Assembly (NCBI GenBank): GCA_937974175.1
Contig: CALJIG010000043.1
Span: forward strand, 1-64,000
From: an uncultured Ignavibacteria bacterium
Lineage (GTDB): Bacteria; Bacteroidota; Ignavibacteria; Tepidaquicellales; Tepidaquicellaceae
Direction: 5' to 3'
Length of the DNA stretch: 64,000 bases
In this document: positions 44,865-53,133 of the stretch, in pieces
Numbering within the stretch: position 1 is the stretch's first letter
Layout: every line of letters starts with the position of its first letter
Program-made: the position numbers and the translations under genes
The notes under the pieces: generated by a model
The model's database searches: none
The model's input: only the letters and a program-made list of their open reading frames with translations
Told to the model about the DNA's origin: nothing

Positions 44865-45647
44865 TTACTTACCTGTGAATTTCGGTTTTCTTTTTTCTAG
44901 AAACGCTGCAACGCCTTCTTTAAAATCAGCCGAGTTTCCTGCGCTTTGTTGATGCTGCGCTTCAAGCTCAAGTATATCTTCCAATGGAGAGTGTGCTGCT
45001 TTCTGTAACATATCCTTTATCATTCCGATTGCAAATGTAGGCTTCGATGCAAAATTACCGGCTACCTGCTCAGTAATTTTTTTAAGTACCGTTCCATTGC
45101 TTACAAGTTTATTTACTAATCCTAACTCTTTAGCTTCTTTCGCAGTGACTTTATCACCTGTTGCGCACAGCTCAAATGCTTTTGCATATCCTAAAATTTT
45201 CAGCAGGTAAAATGAAGAGCCGCTATCGGGTACAAGTCCTACATTGATAAAAACTTCTATCAGGGTTGCACTTTCAACAGCAATGCGATAGTCACATGCA
45301 AGCGCGAGCGATAATCCGGCACCCGCTGCAACTCCGTTTATGGAAGCTATAACAGGCTTTGGAAGTCCCGTAATTAACTTAATTAAAGGATTGTATCTTT
45401 TATCGAGAGCTTCTTTAAATGTTGATTTTTTATCAGTGAAGTCTTTGAGGTCCTGCCCAGAACAGAATGCCTTTCCTGCGCCTGTTATAACTACGCACCT
45501 TACATCATCTGCCGCTGCATCGATTTTAAAAGCATCCTGCAGTTCGTATGTCATTTCATCGTTAAAAGCATTGTAAACATCGGGTCGATTTAATGTTATA
45601 TATAAGATGGAATTTTTTTTCTCAGTTAGTATAGTATTATATGCCAT
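44865..45647 (-). CDS. Enoyl-CoA hydratase/isomerase family protein (PaaG-like)
   Basis: A crotonase-fold enzyme of 260 residues: ITGAGKAFCSGQDL (oxyanion hole 1), INGVAAGAGLSLALACDYRIA (oxyanion hole 2), and FINVGLVPDSGSSFYLLKILG where the second catalytic position is Asp rather than Glu. The GLVPD-G pattern fits PaaG-type isomerases (2-(1,2-epoxyphenyl)acetyl-CoA isomerase) better than straight hydratases. No other phenylacetate gene is present. Cytoplasmic, apparently single. Confidence 0.88.
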   Translation of the reverse strand: MAYNTILTEKKNSILYITLNRPDVYNAFNDEMTYELQDAFKIDAAADDVRCVVITGAGKAFCSGQDLKDFTDKKSTFKEALDKRYNPLIKLITGLPKPVIASINGVAAGAGLSLALACDYRIAVESATLIEVFINVGLVPDSGSSFYLLKILGYAKAFELCATGDKVTAKEAKELGLVNKLVSNGTVLKKITEQVAGNFASKPTFAIGMIKDMLQKAAHSPLEDILELEAQHQQSAGNSADFKEGVAAFLEKRKPKFTGK

Positions 45648-45699
45648 TAGTTGAGTATCATTTTAGTTCTAAAAAGAAAATATAAAACAAATTCATCTG

Positions 45700-45907
45700 C
45701 GTTAAAAGTCGGAAAAAAGTCGGATTCTTAATTCAATTACGAGTTTCGAATTACGAATTACAAATGCTAAGTCTTCTTATATTTTTAACCTCTTAACTAT
45801 TTAAAAATTAAAAAGTCGGATTTTGGTCGGGTTTTAAAATCCCCGATGTTGTTTTTACAATACTGACAATTTTATTTTTAGAAAAAGTCGGGAAAAAGTC
45901 GGGTTTA
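45700..45907. repeat. AAAAAGTCGG-rich intergenic repeat, copy 1
   Basis: The 363-nt gap between the enoyl-CoA hydratase and the Nudix gene has no ORF. It holds six GTCGG words preceded mostly by A-runs (four or five to six As), TTACGA words at about 45737-45770, and a module at 45811-45907. The module order is AAAAGTCGGATTT, GGTCGGG, TTGTTTTTACAATACTGACAATTTT, then two more AAAAAGTCGG. The same module recurs at 46503-46632 on the other side of the Nudix gene. Confidence 0.65.
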
Positions 45908-45918
45908 TCTTATATGTC

Positions 45919-45938
45919 ATTCCCGCGAAGGCGGGAAT
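45919..45938. repeat. REP-like hairpin (ATTCCCGC/GCGGGAAT)
   Basis: A perfect eight-pair palindrome ATTCCCGC-GAAG-GCGGGAAT preceded by GTC and followed by CC. The same GTCATTCCCGCG..GCGGGAATCC form is scattered in many unrelated bacterial genomes as a REP/dRS3-like element. Only one copy is in the window. Confidence 0.75.
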
Positions 45939-46010
45939 CCAATCATAATTCATAATTGAAATTAGTCAGATTTCCGTTAACTGATAATTGTTAATTGAAA
46001 AAGCCTGGTT

Positions 46011-46445
46011 TTATTCCGCAATAAAATGCCGGACATCTTCCAATTCGCCTTTTAAAATTACATCCTTCAATGCTTTTGGCTTAATATTAAATTTTGGAAT
46101 TTCCTTTACAGGTAACCAATGAAACGATAAATGAGATTCACGTGATGTTAATTCCTCAGAAGGCAATTTTATTAAAAAATAATGTTCAAGTGAATGTATT
46201 GGCTGATCGTTATAAATCAAAAAATTTTCAATTACAAAAAGGTATTTTAAAATTTCTATTTCTGTGCCGGCTTCCTCCATAAATTCCAGCTTCAACCTCT
46301 CTTCCATTTTTTCTCCGGGTTCCAGCTCTCCGCCTAAAGTTGCGTAAACAGGGACTTTGTCATTCAAATCTGTTTGAAATAGCATTTTATCCTCAATAAT
46401 ACAAATACCCCGAACGCTCACTCTTATTTTTGAATACTTATTCAT
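46011..46445 (-). CDS. Nudix hydrolase with degenerate Nudix box
   Basis: A 144-residue Nudix fold: GGELEPGEKMEERLKLEFMEEAGTEIEI aligns to the Nudix box GX5EX7REUXEEXGU, except that the conserved Arg of REUXEE is Leu (LEFMEE). The metal-binding Glu residues remain. N-terminal VRGICIIEDKMLFQTD and the strand ATLGGELE are usual. It likely cleaves a nucleoside-diphosphate-linked substrate, possibly at reduced activity. It is flanked on both sides by the AAAAAGTCGG repeat module. Confidence 0.85.
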   Translation of the reverse strand: MNKYSKIRVSVRGICIIEDKMLFQTDLNDKVPVYATLGGELEPGEKMEERLKLEFMEEAGTEIEILKYLFVIENFLIYNDQPIHSLEHYFLIKLPSEELTSRESHLSFHWLPVKEIPKFNIKPKALKDVILKGELEDVRHFIAE

Positions 46446-46502
46446 AATAAACTTGTCCCTATGTCGGGTTTCTGTTAATTGTTAACTGAAAATTGTTAAT
46501 TG

Positions 46503-46697
46503 AAAAAAGTCGGATTTCTGAGCTAAGCTCAGTCCCGTCTTTAGCGGGATGGTCGGGTTTTATAATTCCCGTTGTTGTTTTTACAATACCGAAAATTTTC
46601 AACTGATTAAAAAGTCGGAAAAAAGTCGGGTTTTTTAATTTCAGATTTTAAAATTCAAATTTCAAATTTGTTTTTTCTACAATACTGTCAATTTCCA
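46503..46697. repeat. AAAAAGTCGG-rich intergenic repeat, copies 2 and partial 3
   Basis: The module seen at 45811 returns at 46503-46632, carrying an extra 33-nt block with two short hairpins (TGAGCT/AGCTCA at 46519-46531 and TCCCG/CGGGA at 46533-46549). A third, partial copy of its TTGTTTTTACAATACTGACAATTT core lies at 46667-46696. The gap 46446-46817 has no convincing ORF. Confidence 0.65.
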
Positions 46698-46702
46698 CTT
46701 TT

Positions 46703-46744
46703 AAATCTGAAATCTGAAATCTGAAATCTGAAATCTGAAATCTG
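46703..46744. repeat. Six tandem AAATCTG heptamers
   Basis: Six perfect, contiguous copies of a 7-bp unit, continuing with a partial seventh. TTTCAGATTTT at 46639-46649 is the inverse complement of the unit, so the tract can fold back. It lies between the stop of the zinc protease gene and the start of the Nudix gene. Confidence 0.9.
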
Positions 46745-46817
46745 AAATATAACAATCCTCCTATGCAAATTCCAATGCATCTTCCCTATTAGTAGGTATA
46801 GGGAGAATTTTCAAAAT

Positions 46818-49376
46818 TTACTGATGCTGATTCACCATTATATAATTCAACGCCTTATCAATTCTCGATTCGCATTCCTTCAGATGAAAAGAATCAAAAT
46901 CATTTCCGCCTCTGTAATTACCCAGATCTTTCTTTAACTGACTCAATATCTTAAACGAAACCGAGCGCGCATCTTCAGGCGCACCGAACTGCGGATTTAC
47001 AAGCATATCAATCAGATATCCCAGATGAAGTTTTTGCAGTCCCCTTCTGGCTTTAGAAATTTCGGATTTCGTTCTTACTTCGCTCCATATATTCGAATAC
47101 AAATAATCGTTCAGCTCATTCAATGTTAAAATATCCGAAGATAAATTTTCCTGCTCAAGCATTCTTTTCATCAGCACGGGACTGTACATCCTTGCAAGTG
47201 TACTATTCTGAATCGTCTGAATTATATCGTTCAAAGGAAAATCCTGCCTTGCTCTTCCGTTTGCAACGGGCTGGAGCATTTTCATAAAATCATTGCTGAA
47301 TGATAAAAAATTATCGGCTTCAAATGCATAGCGGTTTAAAAAATCCAGCGCTTCCATTTGCTCAGCACGTGTTACCGGCATAATGGGATATTTATTATCA
47401 ACAATATCTCCCTGTTTCATTTTGGTTACATAAGCGCCGCCTATATACTTAGATACAATCATCGTATTGGAAAAATAATCAAAGAGCAGCCCTATGAAAA
47501 CATTGTTAAGTTGCGCATAGCTTTCGTTGTATGTCGGGAAATATTTATCAATCTTGCCGAAAAGATTTGTATCAATTTCCATTTTATCTTTTGCATACTT
47601 CAATGGTGAACTTCCGAGATCAAATGTCTGCGTAAGCGGGTCAAGGCTTGTCGGACCGAATACATTTATTGCATCTTCATCCGTACCATAAACTAAATGC
47701 GGATCAGAAGAGCGTGAAGCAATGGCAATTAAATAAGGGACTTCATCCTCTGATTTTTTTACATTGGGAAAAATTTTATATCCGTACTCAATTGCAAAAT
47801 AATCATACATGCCGATTGCCGGAGACCAGTAAGTCCCCTGCTTCTCCCCCGAAGGAGAAATATTTGCAGCAGTATAATCCATCACTGAGCCTGAATTTCC
47901 CCACTGATTAGTGAACTCAGGATTTCTTATCTCATCAAATGTATATGCAGTCGATGCTTTGAAGTTATGTCTCAAACCAAGTGTGTGCCCGACTTCATGC
48001 ACAACTAAATCGGTCAGATAATCGTAAACATAATCCTTCGGAATTTCATCAGTGTTTGTAATATTTTTATCAATCACATATTTCACTGCGCCAATCAATG
48101 CCTGATTTTGCGAAAGCGAAGAGTACTGACACATATAAAAATTTTTCTTATTGATTTTCTCAAGAACCTTAATAACTTTATCGCCTTCAAAGCCTGAGTT
48201 TTGCAGTTCCTGTTTTGAACTTATAAGATTGAACAAAGTCTTTTCATCCTGTGTAAAACGCAGAGCTTCTGAGTTAATTAATACAGAGCTGTTCAGAATT
48301 TCACCCGTAAAAGGATTTGAAACAGAGGGACCAATGCCTGCAATACCCGATGTAGAAAATGACTGCCAGCGGAGAACATTGTAACGTATATCATCGCTAT
48401 CCCACTGAACGGAATCAGGCTGAACCTTACACTGCACAGCATCTTTAAATCCGATTTTTTCGAATGCCTTATTCCACATCAGTACGCCTTTTTTTATCGC
48501 ATCCCTGTACTCCTTTGGTGTGGCTCTGTCTATCCAGTATACAATAGGTTTTACAGGCTCAGATAATTCATCATAAGGATTTTTCTTCTGCAGATTCCAT
48601 CTTGAAATATATTTTGTGGTTTCACTTTTTCTTAAAGGATTGGTGTAATCTTTTATATGCGTTTCAAAATACCCTACGCGCGCATCGGAAAGCCTTGGCA
48701 TGTACGGATTAGTGGTGTCAGGTGTTAAATCAATAAGCGAATATCGTATTTTGAAATTTACTGAACGTGAATCCGGAATAGCAGGAACCGGGCTTGATGA
48801 CGTTGTGAAAACGTAATTAACCGTTATTTCAATATTCTTCGGAAAAGTTTTTACTTCTTCAATAAAAGTCAGTTCGGAGTTTATAGAATAATAGCCCCCA
48901 AGCAGCTGCTGAAATACAAACTGAAGATTTGGAATATCAGAGGTAAAGTATGAATTTATTTTAGCAATGAACTTTGAACTATCCGATGTGAATCCTTCAA
49001 TCTTTAACGGACCGAAGCGCGATGTAACATTCTGCCCGTAGTTAGAAAATTTATTCGTATCAGGAAGAATAAGCTCGTTAATTTTTATTATATCAAGATT
49101 GTCGTTTCTTCGTTCAAGCTGCATAGTCATCTGCCCGGCATCAAGTCCTGAAAAAAAGCCAAGCTCATCTATCGAAGTGAGATTTGTCATCTTCAGTAGA
49201 AAAAGTTTTTTATCGTAGCCTTTATTGAACTCAAAATAATATTCTCCTTTATCGGAGTATGTTGTAAAAAGTCCGGGAGTTTTTTTTGATTTAGATACTA
49301 CAGCATCGTAGCCTTCCTGCGCATATAGATTTGCAAAGGAAATTGAGAGGATTAAAAATAAAACTAATTTTTTCAT
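46818..49376 (-). CDS. Large exported zinc metalloprotease (DUF5117/DUF4953 type)
   Basis: An 852-residue protein with signal peptide MKKLVLFLILSISFANLYA, an N-terminal DUF5117-like beta domain (residues about 25-260, with the characteristic RWNLQKKNP), and a metzincin-like catalytic region. The Zn motif is VVHEVGHTLGLRHNF (about residue 455). The Met-turn-like GSVMDYTAANI follows at about 495, and a long helical C-terminal part follows. This family of Bacteroidota secreted or periplasmic peptidases has unknown substrates. No T9SS tail, so probably periplasmic. Confidence 0.9.
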   Translation of the reverse strand: MKKLVLFLILSISFANLYAQEGYDAVVSKSKKTPGLFTTYSDKGEYYFEFNKGYDKKLFLLKMTNLTSIDELGFFSGLDAGQMTMQLERRNDNLDIIKINELILPDTNKFSNYGQNVTSRFGPLKIEGFTSDSSKFIAKINSYFTSDIPNLQFVFQQLLGGYYSINSELTFIEEVKTFPKNIEITVNYVFTTSSSPVPAIPDSRSVNFKIRYSLIDLTPDTTNPYMPRLSDARVGYFETHIKDYTNPLRKSETTKYISRWNLQKKNPYDELSEPVKPIVYWIDRATPKEYRDAIKKGVLMWNKAFEKIGFKDAVQCKVQPDSVQWDSDDIRYNVLRWQSFSTSGIAGIGPSVSNPFTGEILNSSVLINSEALRFTQDEKTLFNLISSKQELQNSGFEGDKVIKVLEKINKKNFYMCQYSSLSQNQALIGAVKYVIDKNITNTDEIPKDYVYDYLTDLVVHEVGHTLGLRHNFKASTAYTFDEIRNPEFTNQWGNSGSVMDYTAANISPSGEKQGTYWSPAIGMYDYFAIEYGYKIFPNVKKSEDEVPYLIAIASRSSDPHLVYGTDEDAINVFGPTSLDPLTQTFDLGSSPLKYAKDKMEIDTNLFGKIDKYFPTYNESYAQLNNVFIGLLFDYFSNTMIVSKYIGGAYVTKMKQGDIVDNKYPIMPVTRAEQMEALDFLNRYAFEADNFLSFSNDFMKMLQPVANGRARQDFPLNDIIQTIQNSTLARMYSPVLMKRMLEQENLSSDILTLNELNDYLYSNIWSEVRTKSEISKARRGLQKLHLGYLIDMLVNPQFGAPEDARSVSFKILSQLKKDLGNYRGGNDFDSFHLKECESRIDKALNYIMVNQHQ

Positions 49377-49393
49377 TAAATATTTTAGAAAGG

Positions 49394-49846
49394 TTAAATT
49401 TTTTCAAGTATTTCTTTTGTCTTTTTATGTCTGAGCTCAAACATGCTCTGTATCATTTTTTTTACAAAAAGTCCGTGAGCGATATCGCCGAGAAATCCGA
49501 ACGGCATATCATAATCTACTCTGTCTGTCATGATTGTTTTACCTGCCTGCCTGTCAAAGCAATGCCGGTGGTACCAGTACTTGAACGGACCTTTCAGCAT
49601 GTAATCGCCGATGATTTCGTTTTCAATGTACTGGGAAATTTTTACTTTCCAGTAAGATTTAAAAATTCCGAACTGTGTGACTGATAATTCAATTTCAGAA
49701 TTCAGTACAAGCGGAAGTTCGATCTTTATAATTTCAGTTTTTACCGATGAAGGTGAAATTAATTTTAAATTATTTGTGTCTTTGTGAAATGCAAATGCTT
49801 TTTCAATCGGGCAATCCATTATCACGCTTTTCTCAAAATGATACAT
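49394..49846 (-). CDS. SRPBCC-family ligand-binding protein
   Basis: The ATG at 49846 gives MYHFEKSVIMDCPIEKAFAFHKD, the usual SRPBCC opening strand; the longer frame to 49894 was not used. About 150 residues, with LKGPFKYWYHRHCFD and a closing HGLFVKKMIQSMFELRHKKTKEIL helix. This is the SRPBCC branch of cyclase/START-like proteins found near epimerases and ligand carriers. The ligand is unknown. It lies 17 nt upstream of the zinc protease gene on the same strand and may be co-transcribed. Confidence 0.85.
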   Translation of the reverse strand: MYHFEKSVIMDCPIEKAFAFHKDTNNLKLISPSSVKTEIIKIELPLVLNSEIELSVTQFGIFKSYWKVKISQYIENEIIGDYMLKGPFKYWYHRHCFDRQAGKTIMTDRVDYDMPFGFLGDIAHGLFVKKMIQSMFELRHKKTKEILEKI

Positions 49847-49942
49847 TTTTTTATCGTATATTTTTGTTGTTAATTTAAAGAAATTAACATACATCTTTTA
49901 AATATAGTTACTGAATAAAACCTATACAATTGCAATAAAATT

Positions 49943-50773
49943 ATGCTTCCTAAAAAAGTTCTGATGTGTGAGCCGAAATACTTCGATATAAACTACATCG
50001 GCAATGAATATATGACAAATCTCAATGCTGACTTTGATAAAAACCTGGCTGTGAAGCAATGGAGTGATTTAAAAACTTCCTATGAAAATCTGGGGCTGGA
50101 AGTATCAGTTATTCCACCTGTTGAGGGCTTAGTGGACATGGTATTCACAGCAAATCAATCGCTCCCTTTCATTGATTCAAACGGAAATAAAAAAGTTGTG
50201 CTGAGCAAAATGAGAAATCCGCAGAGAGCGGATGAAGTAAAACACTTCGAAGATTTTTATTTAAAAAAAGGATATGAAGTGATAAATCTTCCTGAAGAGA
50301 TTGAATATTTTGAATCAATGGGTGATGCCATAATTGACTACAAGAGAAAAATTATTTTCGGAGGGTACGGCTATAGAACGCATGAAAACGTTTATGATTT
50401 TTTGAAAGAAGTTACTGACTATGAAATAATAAAAGTACGACTGATGAATAAATATTTTTATCATCTTGATACATGTTTCTCTTTGTTAAATTCAAATACG
50501 GCAATGATATGCAGAGATGCTTTCAGTGTAGAAGATTTTAAAAAGATAACCAATTACTTTACAGATATTATTGAAGTTAGCGTAGAAGAAAATAAAAATT
50601 CTTTTGCATGCAACTGCCACTGCCCCGACGGTGAAAATGTAATTATTGATAAACGCGCAGTTGAAACAAAAGTTATGCTGGAAAGAAATGAATTCAATGT
50701 TACAAGAGTTGATACTTCTGAGTTTATGAAATCAGGCGGAAGTGTATTCTGTATGAAAATGATGTACTTTTAA
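49943..50773 (+). CDS. Guanidine-group-modifying enzyme (amidinotransferase/DDAH superfamily)
   Basis: A 276-residue single-domain pentein fold. Visible motifs are MVFTANQSLPF (the substrate-binding Asn loop), ESMGDA (in place of the usual E-G-x-G-D), the catalytic His174 in YHLDTCFS, and the catalytic Cys270 in GGSVFCMKM. Members hydrolyse or transfer the guanidine group of arginine or methylated arginine, giving citrulline or ornithine. The substrate here is unclear. It lies 10 nt before an aspartate carbamoyltransferase gene and is convergent with an ornithine-type aminotransferase, which suggests arginine metabolism. Confidence 0.87.
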   Translation: MLPKKVLMCEPKYFDINYIGNEYMTNLNADFDKNLAVKQWSDLKTSYENLGLEVSVIPPVEGLVDMVFTANQSLPFIDSNGNKKVVLSKMRNPQRADEVKHFEDFYLKKGYEVINLPEEIEYFESMGDAIIDYKRKIIFGGYGYRTHENVYDFLKEVTDYEIIKVRLMNKYFYHLDTCFSLLNSNTAMICRDAFSVEDFKKITNYFTDIIEVSVEENKNSFACNCHCPDGENVIIDKRAVETKVMLERNEFNVTRVDTSEFMKSGGSVFCMKMMYF

Positions 50774-50783
50774 TTTAAGAAAA

Positions 50784-51848
50784 ATGAGAGAGTTCAATTA
50801 TACCTGGGAAGAATTTAAAAAGCTTCCGCTAAGTACTAAAAAGAAATTATTAATAAGAGATAAAAACCTTGCCTACTTAATTTTCTCACAGCAGTTCGAT
50901 AGGAAATGTCTGGATGTTTTATTTGATCTTGCTGATAAGATACGGGCGTTATCGAAATTGAAAGCGACATCAGACTGGCTGCAGACACTTCTCTCTCACA
51001 AGAGAGCCACATTATTTTTCGCACAACCATCGACAAGAACGTTCAAATCATTTTACCATGCCTGCCATATTCTCGGAATAAAAATCGGCGAGCTAAGAGA
51101 TGGCGCATCATCATCACAGCAAAAAGGAGAATCCCCTGAAGACACAATACTTACTTTTGCCTCTTACACTGATCTAATTATAATGAGGAATGCTGAAGAG
51201 CATCTTGCGGAGAAATCTGCATGGCTTATGAATAAGAAGAACAGAGTGGTAAGAATAATAAATGCCGGCTCGGGCAAGGACCAGCATCCGACTCAGTCAT
51301 TACTCGATGCTTATACAATGGATATAGTGTTCAAAAACAAAGGCGGGATAGAAGGAAAGATTATAACTATTGTTGGTGATTTAAAACGGGGAAGAGCAGC
51401 GCGTTCATTGATTTACATTTTAAAAAATTATCCGGGAGTCAAGCTAAGGCTTGTAGCTCCTGAGCAGCTTAAGATAGAGCCGGATATAAAAAGATTTCTC
51501 ATAAAAAATGAAATGGATTTTATAGAATCGGATAACTTAAAAGAATGTGTTAAGCAGGCAGATGTTATATACATGACACGCATACAGGATGAGTATGATG
51601 TTACAGATGAATCGAAGAAAATAAATTATACAAATTTTCATCTCACTAAGCAGCACTTAAAACTTATTAAAAAAGACGCTATAATAATGCATCCGCTGCC
51701 GAGACGCGAAGAAATTGACGTTGACGTTGATGATGATATCCGCGCGCATTACTGGAAGCAGGAACGCAACGGAATGTGGGTAAGGGCGGCACTGATTGCC
51801 TATATGTTCGGATTAAAAGATGAGATTATGAATAAAGAAGAAATTTAA
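50784..51848 (+). CDS. pyrB: Aspartate carbamoyltransferase catalytic chain
   Basis: 354 residues. Carbamoyl-phosphate loop FFAQPSTRTFKSF, the mobile loop SSSQQKGESPEDTI, GKDQHPTQSLLDAY, GDLKRGRAARSL, the aspartate-binding MTRIQDEY and the closing IMHPLPRREEIDVDVDDDIRAHYW. The Lys of the mobile loop and the Arg/Gln of TRIQ are aspartate-specific, so this is an ATCase rather than an ornithine transcarbamylase. In STRTFKSF the usual last Arg is Phe. It forms the first pyrimidine step, but its partner here is a guanidine-modifying enzyme and not pyrimidine genes. Word-type hairpin follows. Confidence 0.87.
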   Translation: MREFNYTWEEFKKLPLSTKKKLLIRDKNLAYLIFSQQFDRKCLDVLFDLADKIRALSKLKATSDWLQTLLSHKRATLFFAQPSTRTFKSFYHACHILGIKIGELRDGASSSQQKGESPEDTILTFASYTDLIIMRNAEEHLAEKSAWLMNKKNRVVRIINAGSGKDQHPTQSLLDAYTMDIVFKNKGGIEGKIITIVGDLKRGRAARSLIYILKNYPGVKLRLVAPEQLKIEPDIKRFLIKNEMDFIESDNLKECVKQADVIYMTRIQDEYDVTDESKKINYTNFHLTKQHLKLIKKDAIIMHPLPRREEIDVDVDDDIRAHYWKQERNGMWVRAALIAYMFGLKDEIMNKEEI

Positions 51849-51960
51849 TCACGGGAGCACAGGGTATTAATACAAAGAACACAGAATAAATTTTCATAAA
51901 ATATTATGAATTATTTTGCTCTGTGTTCTCTGTGGAAAATTCTGTGTACTCTGTGGTTAG
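51849..51960. repeat. Long word-type hairpin (CTCTGTG / CACAGAG)
   Basis: Between the convergent carbamoyltransferase and aminotransferase stops, CACAG words at 51851-51890 oppose CTCTGTG words at 51919-51958. The two arms are about 40 nt each and align with few mismatches. A perfect inner palindrome TTCATAA-AATA-TTATGAA lies at 51892-51909. Confidence 0.8.
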
Positions 51961-51963
51961 AAT

Positions 51964-53130
51964 TTAAACAATACTTTCTTCGAATGCTGTAAGGAAAATA
52001 TCTGCTTCTTCCTGTGAAAGAATTAACGGCGGCAGCAACCTGATGCAGTTTTCATTGGTAAGATTCACTAATACTTTTCTCTCAAATAAATTCTCAACTA
52101 CTTTCGCAGGAACAACTTCACCGAGTTCAACTCCGAGCATCAATCCAATACCTCTTACTTCCTTTATTTTACCGGGATATTTCTTTTGTAAATTTATAAT
52201 TTCATTCTTCAGATAAGCTCCTACAACTTCTGCATTTCTCATAGCATAACTTTCTATCTCATCTAGTGTTGCAATCCCTGCAGCGCATGCAACAGGATTT
52301 CCCCCGAATGTTGTGCCGTGCTCACCCAGTTTAAAGCAGTCATTCAGATATTCTTTAGCCATAAGTGCAGCGACGGGCAATCCTCCGCCGATACCTTTTG
52401 CAGTTACGCAGATATCTACATCAGCTTTGTAATGCTGAATAGATAAAAATTTTCCTGTGCGTCCCGCACCGCATTGAATGCAGTCAGCTACAACCAAAAA
52501 TCCGTACTTAGCTTTAAGCTCATTCAGTGTATCGATGAATACGCAATCAGCAACGTAAATGCCGCCTTCGCCCTGAATAAATTCAAGGAAAACTGCAGCA
52601 GTGTTTTCGTTTACCGTTCGTTTTAAATCGTCAACAGAATTATATAATAAATGGTGTACATTTGGAAGCAGCGGCTCAAAGCCTTTTCTGTATTTCTCTT
52701 TTGTAGTGAGTGATAGGCTGCCGTACGTGCGGCCGTGAAATCCGCCTTTGAATGAAATCAGCTCAGTCTTTTTATCGGAATGAAAATACTTTCTTACAAG
52801 CTTTATCGCGCCTTCCACAGCTTCCGTTCCTGTGGATGCAAGGAATATCTTGTCAAAGCCGGAGAGCTGCAATAACTTCTCAGCAAAATTTATCTGTGTT
52901 TCCTGATAAAAATTATTGGAGAGATGGCTGTAGTTATATATTTGAGATACAATTGCTTCGTTTACCTTTGGATTATTATAACCCAGAACGTTCACGGCAA
53001 GGCCGCCGAACATATCGAGAAATATTCCTTTATCGGTATGTAAAAAAACGCCTTCCCCTTTTTCAACAATAAGAGGAAGACGTTTATAAGTCTGAAAAAA
53101 ATATTTTGATTCTTTTTCTGTTAAGTTCAA
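51964..53130 (-). CDS. argD: Acetylornithine/ornithine-type class III aminotransferase
   Basis: PLP enzyme of fold type I, 388 residues. The sequence shows LDMFGGLAVNVLGYNNPKV, the cofactor-binding ASTGTEAVEGAIKL, GGFHGRTYGSLSLT and the Schiff-base Lys in TAKGIGGGLP. The substrate-side GTTFGGNPVACAAG is also present. This is the ArgD/AcOAT subgroup of class III enzymes, in arginine biosynthesis or ornithine catabolism. The opposing guanidine-modifying and carbamoyltransferase genes fit either. coaE follows upstream on the same strand, 3 nt away. Confidence 0.87.
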   Translation of the reverse strand: MNLTEKESKYFFQTYKRLPLIVEKGEGVFLHTDKGIFLDMFGGLAVNVLGYNNPKVNEAIVSQIYNYSHLSNNFYQETQINFAEKLLQLSGFDKIFLASTGTEAVEGAIKLVRKYFHSDKKTELISFKGGFHGRTYGSLSLTTKEKYRKGFEPLLPNVHHLLYNSVDDLKRTVNENTAAVFLEFIQGEGGIYVADCVFIDTLNELKAKYGFLVVADCIQCGAGRTGKFLSIQHYKADVDICVTAKGIGGGLPVAALMAKEYLNDCFKLGEHGTTFGGNPVACAAGIATLDEIESYAMRNAEVVGAYLKNEIINLQKKYPGKIKEVRGIGLMLGVELGEVVPAKVVENLFERKVLVNLTNENCIRLLPPLILSQEEADIFLTAFEESIV

Positions 53131-53133
53131 TTT

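Noticed and set aside
46703..46744. Possible CRISPR array
   Set aside because: The units are contiguous 7-mers with no spacers and no cas gene is present; it is a simple tandem repeat.
50784..51848. Ornithine or N-succinylornithine transcarbamylase
   Set aside because: The SSSQQKGES loop, TRIQDE and the closing HPLPRREEID pattern are those of aspartate carbamoyltransferase.
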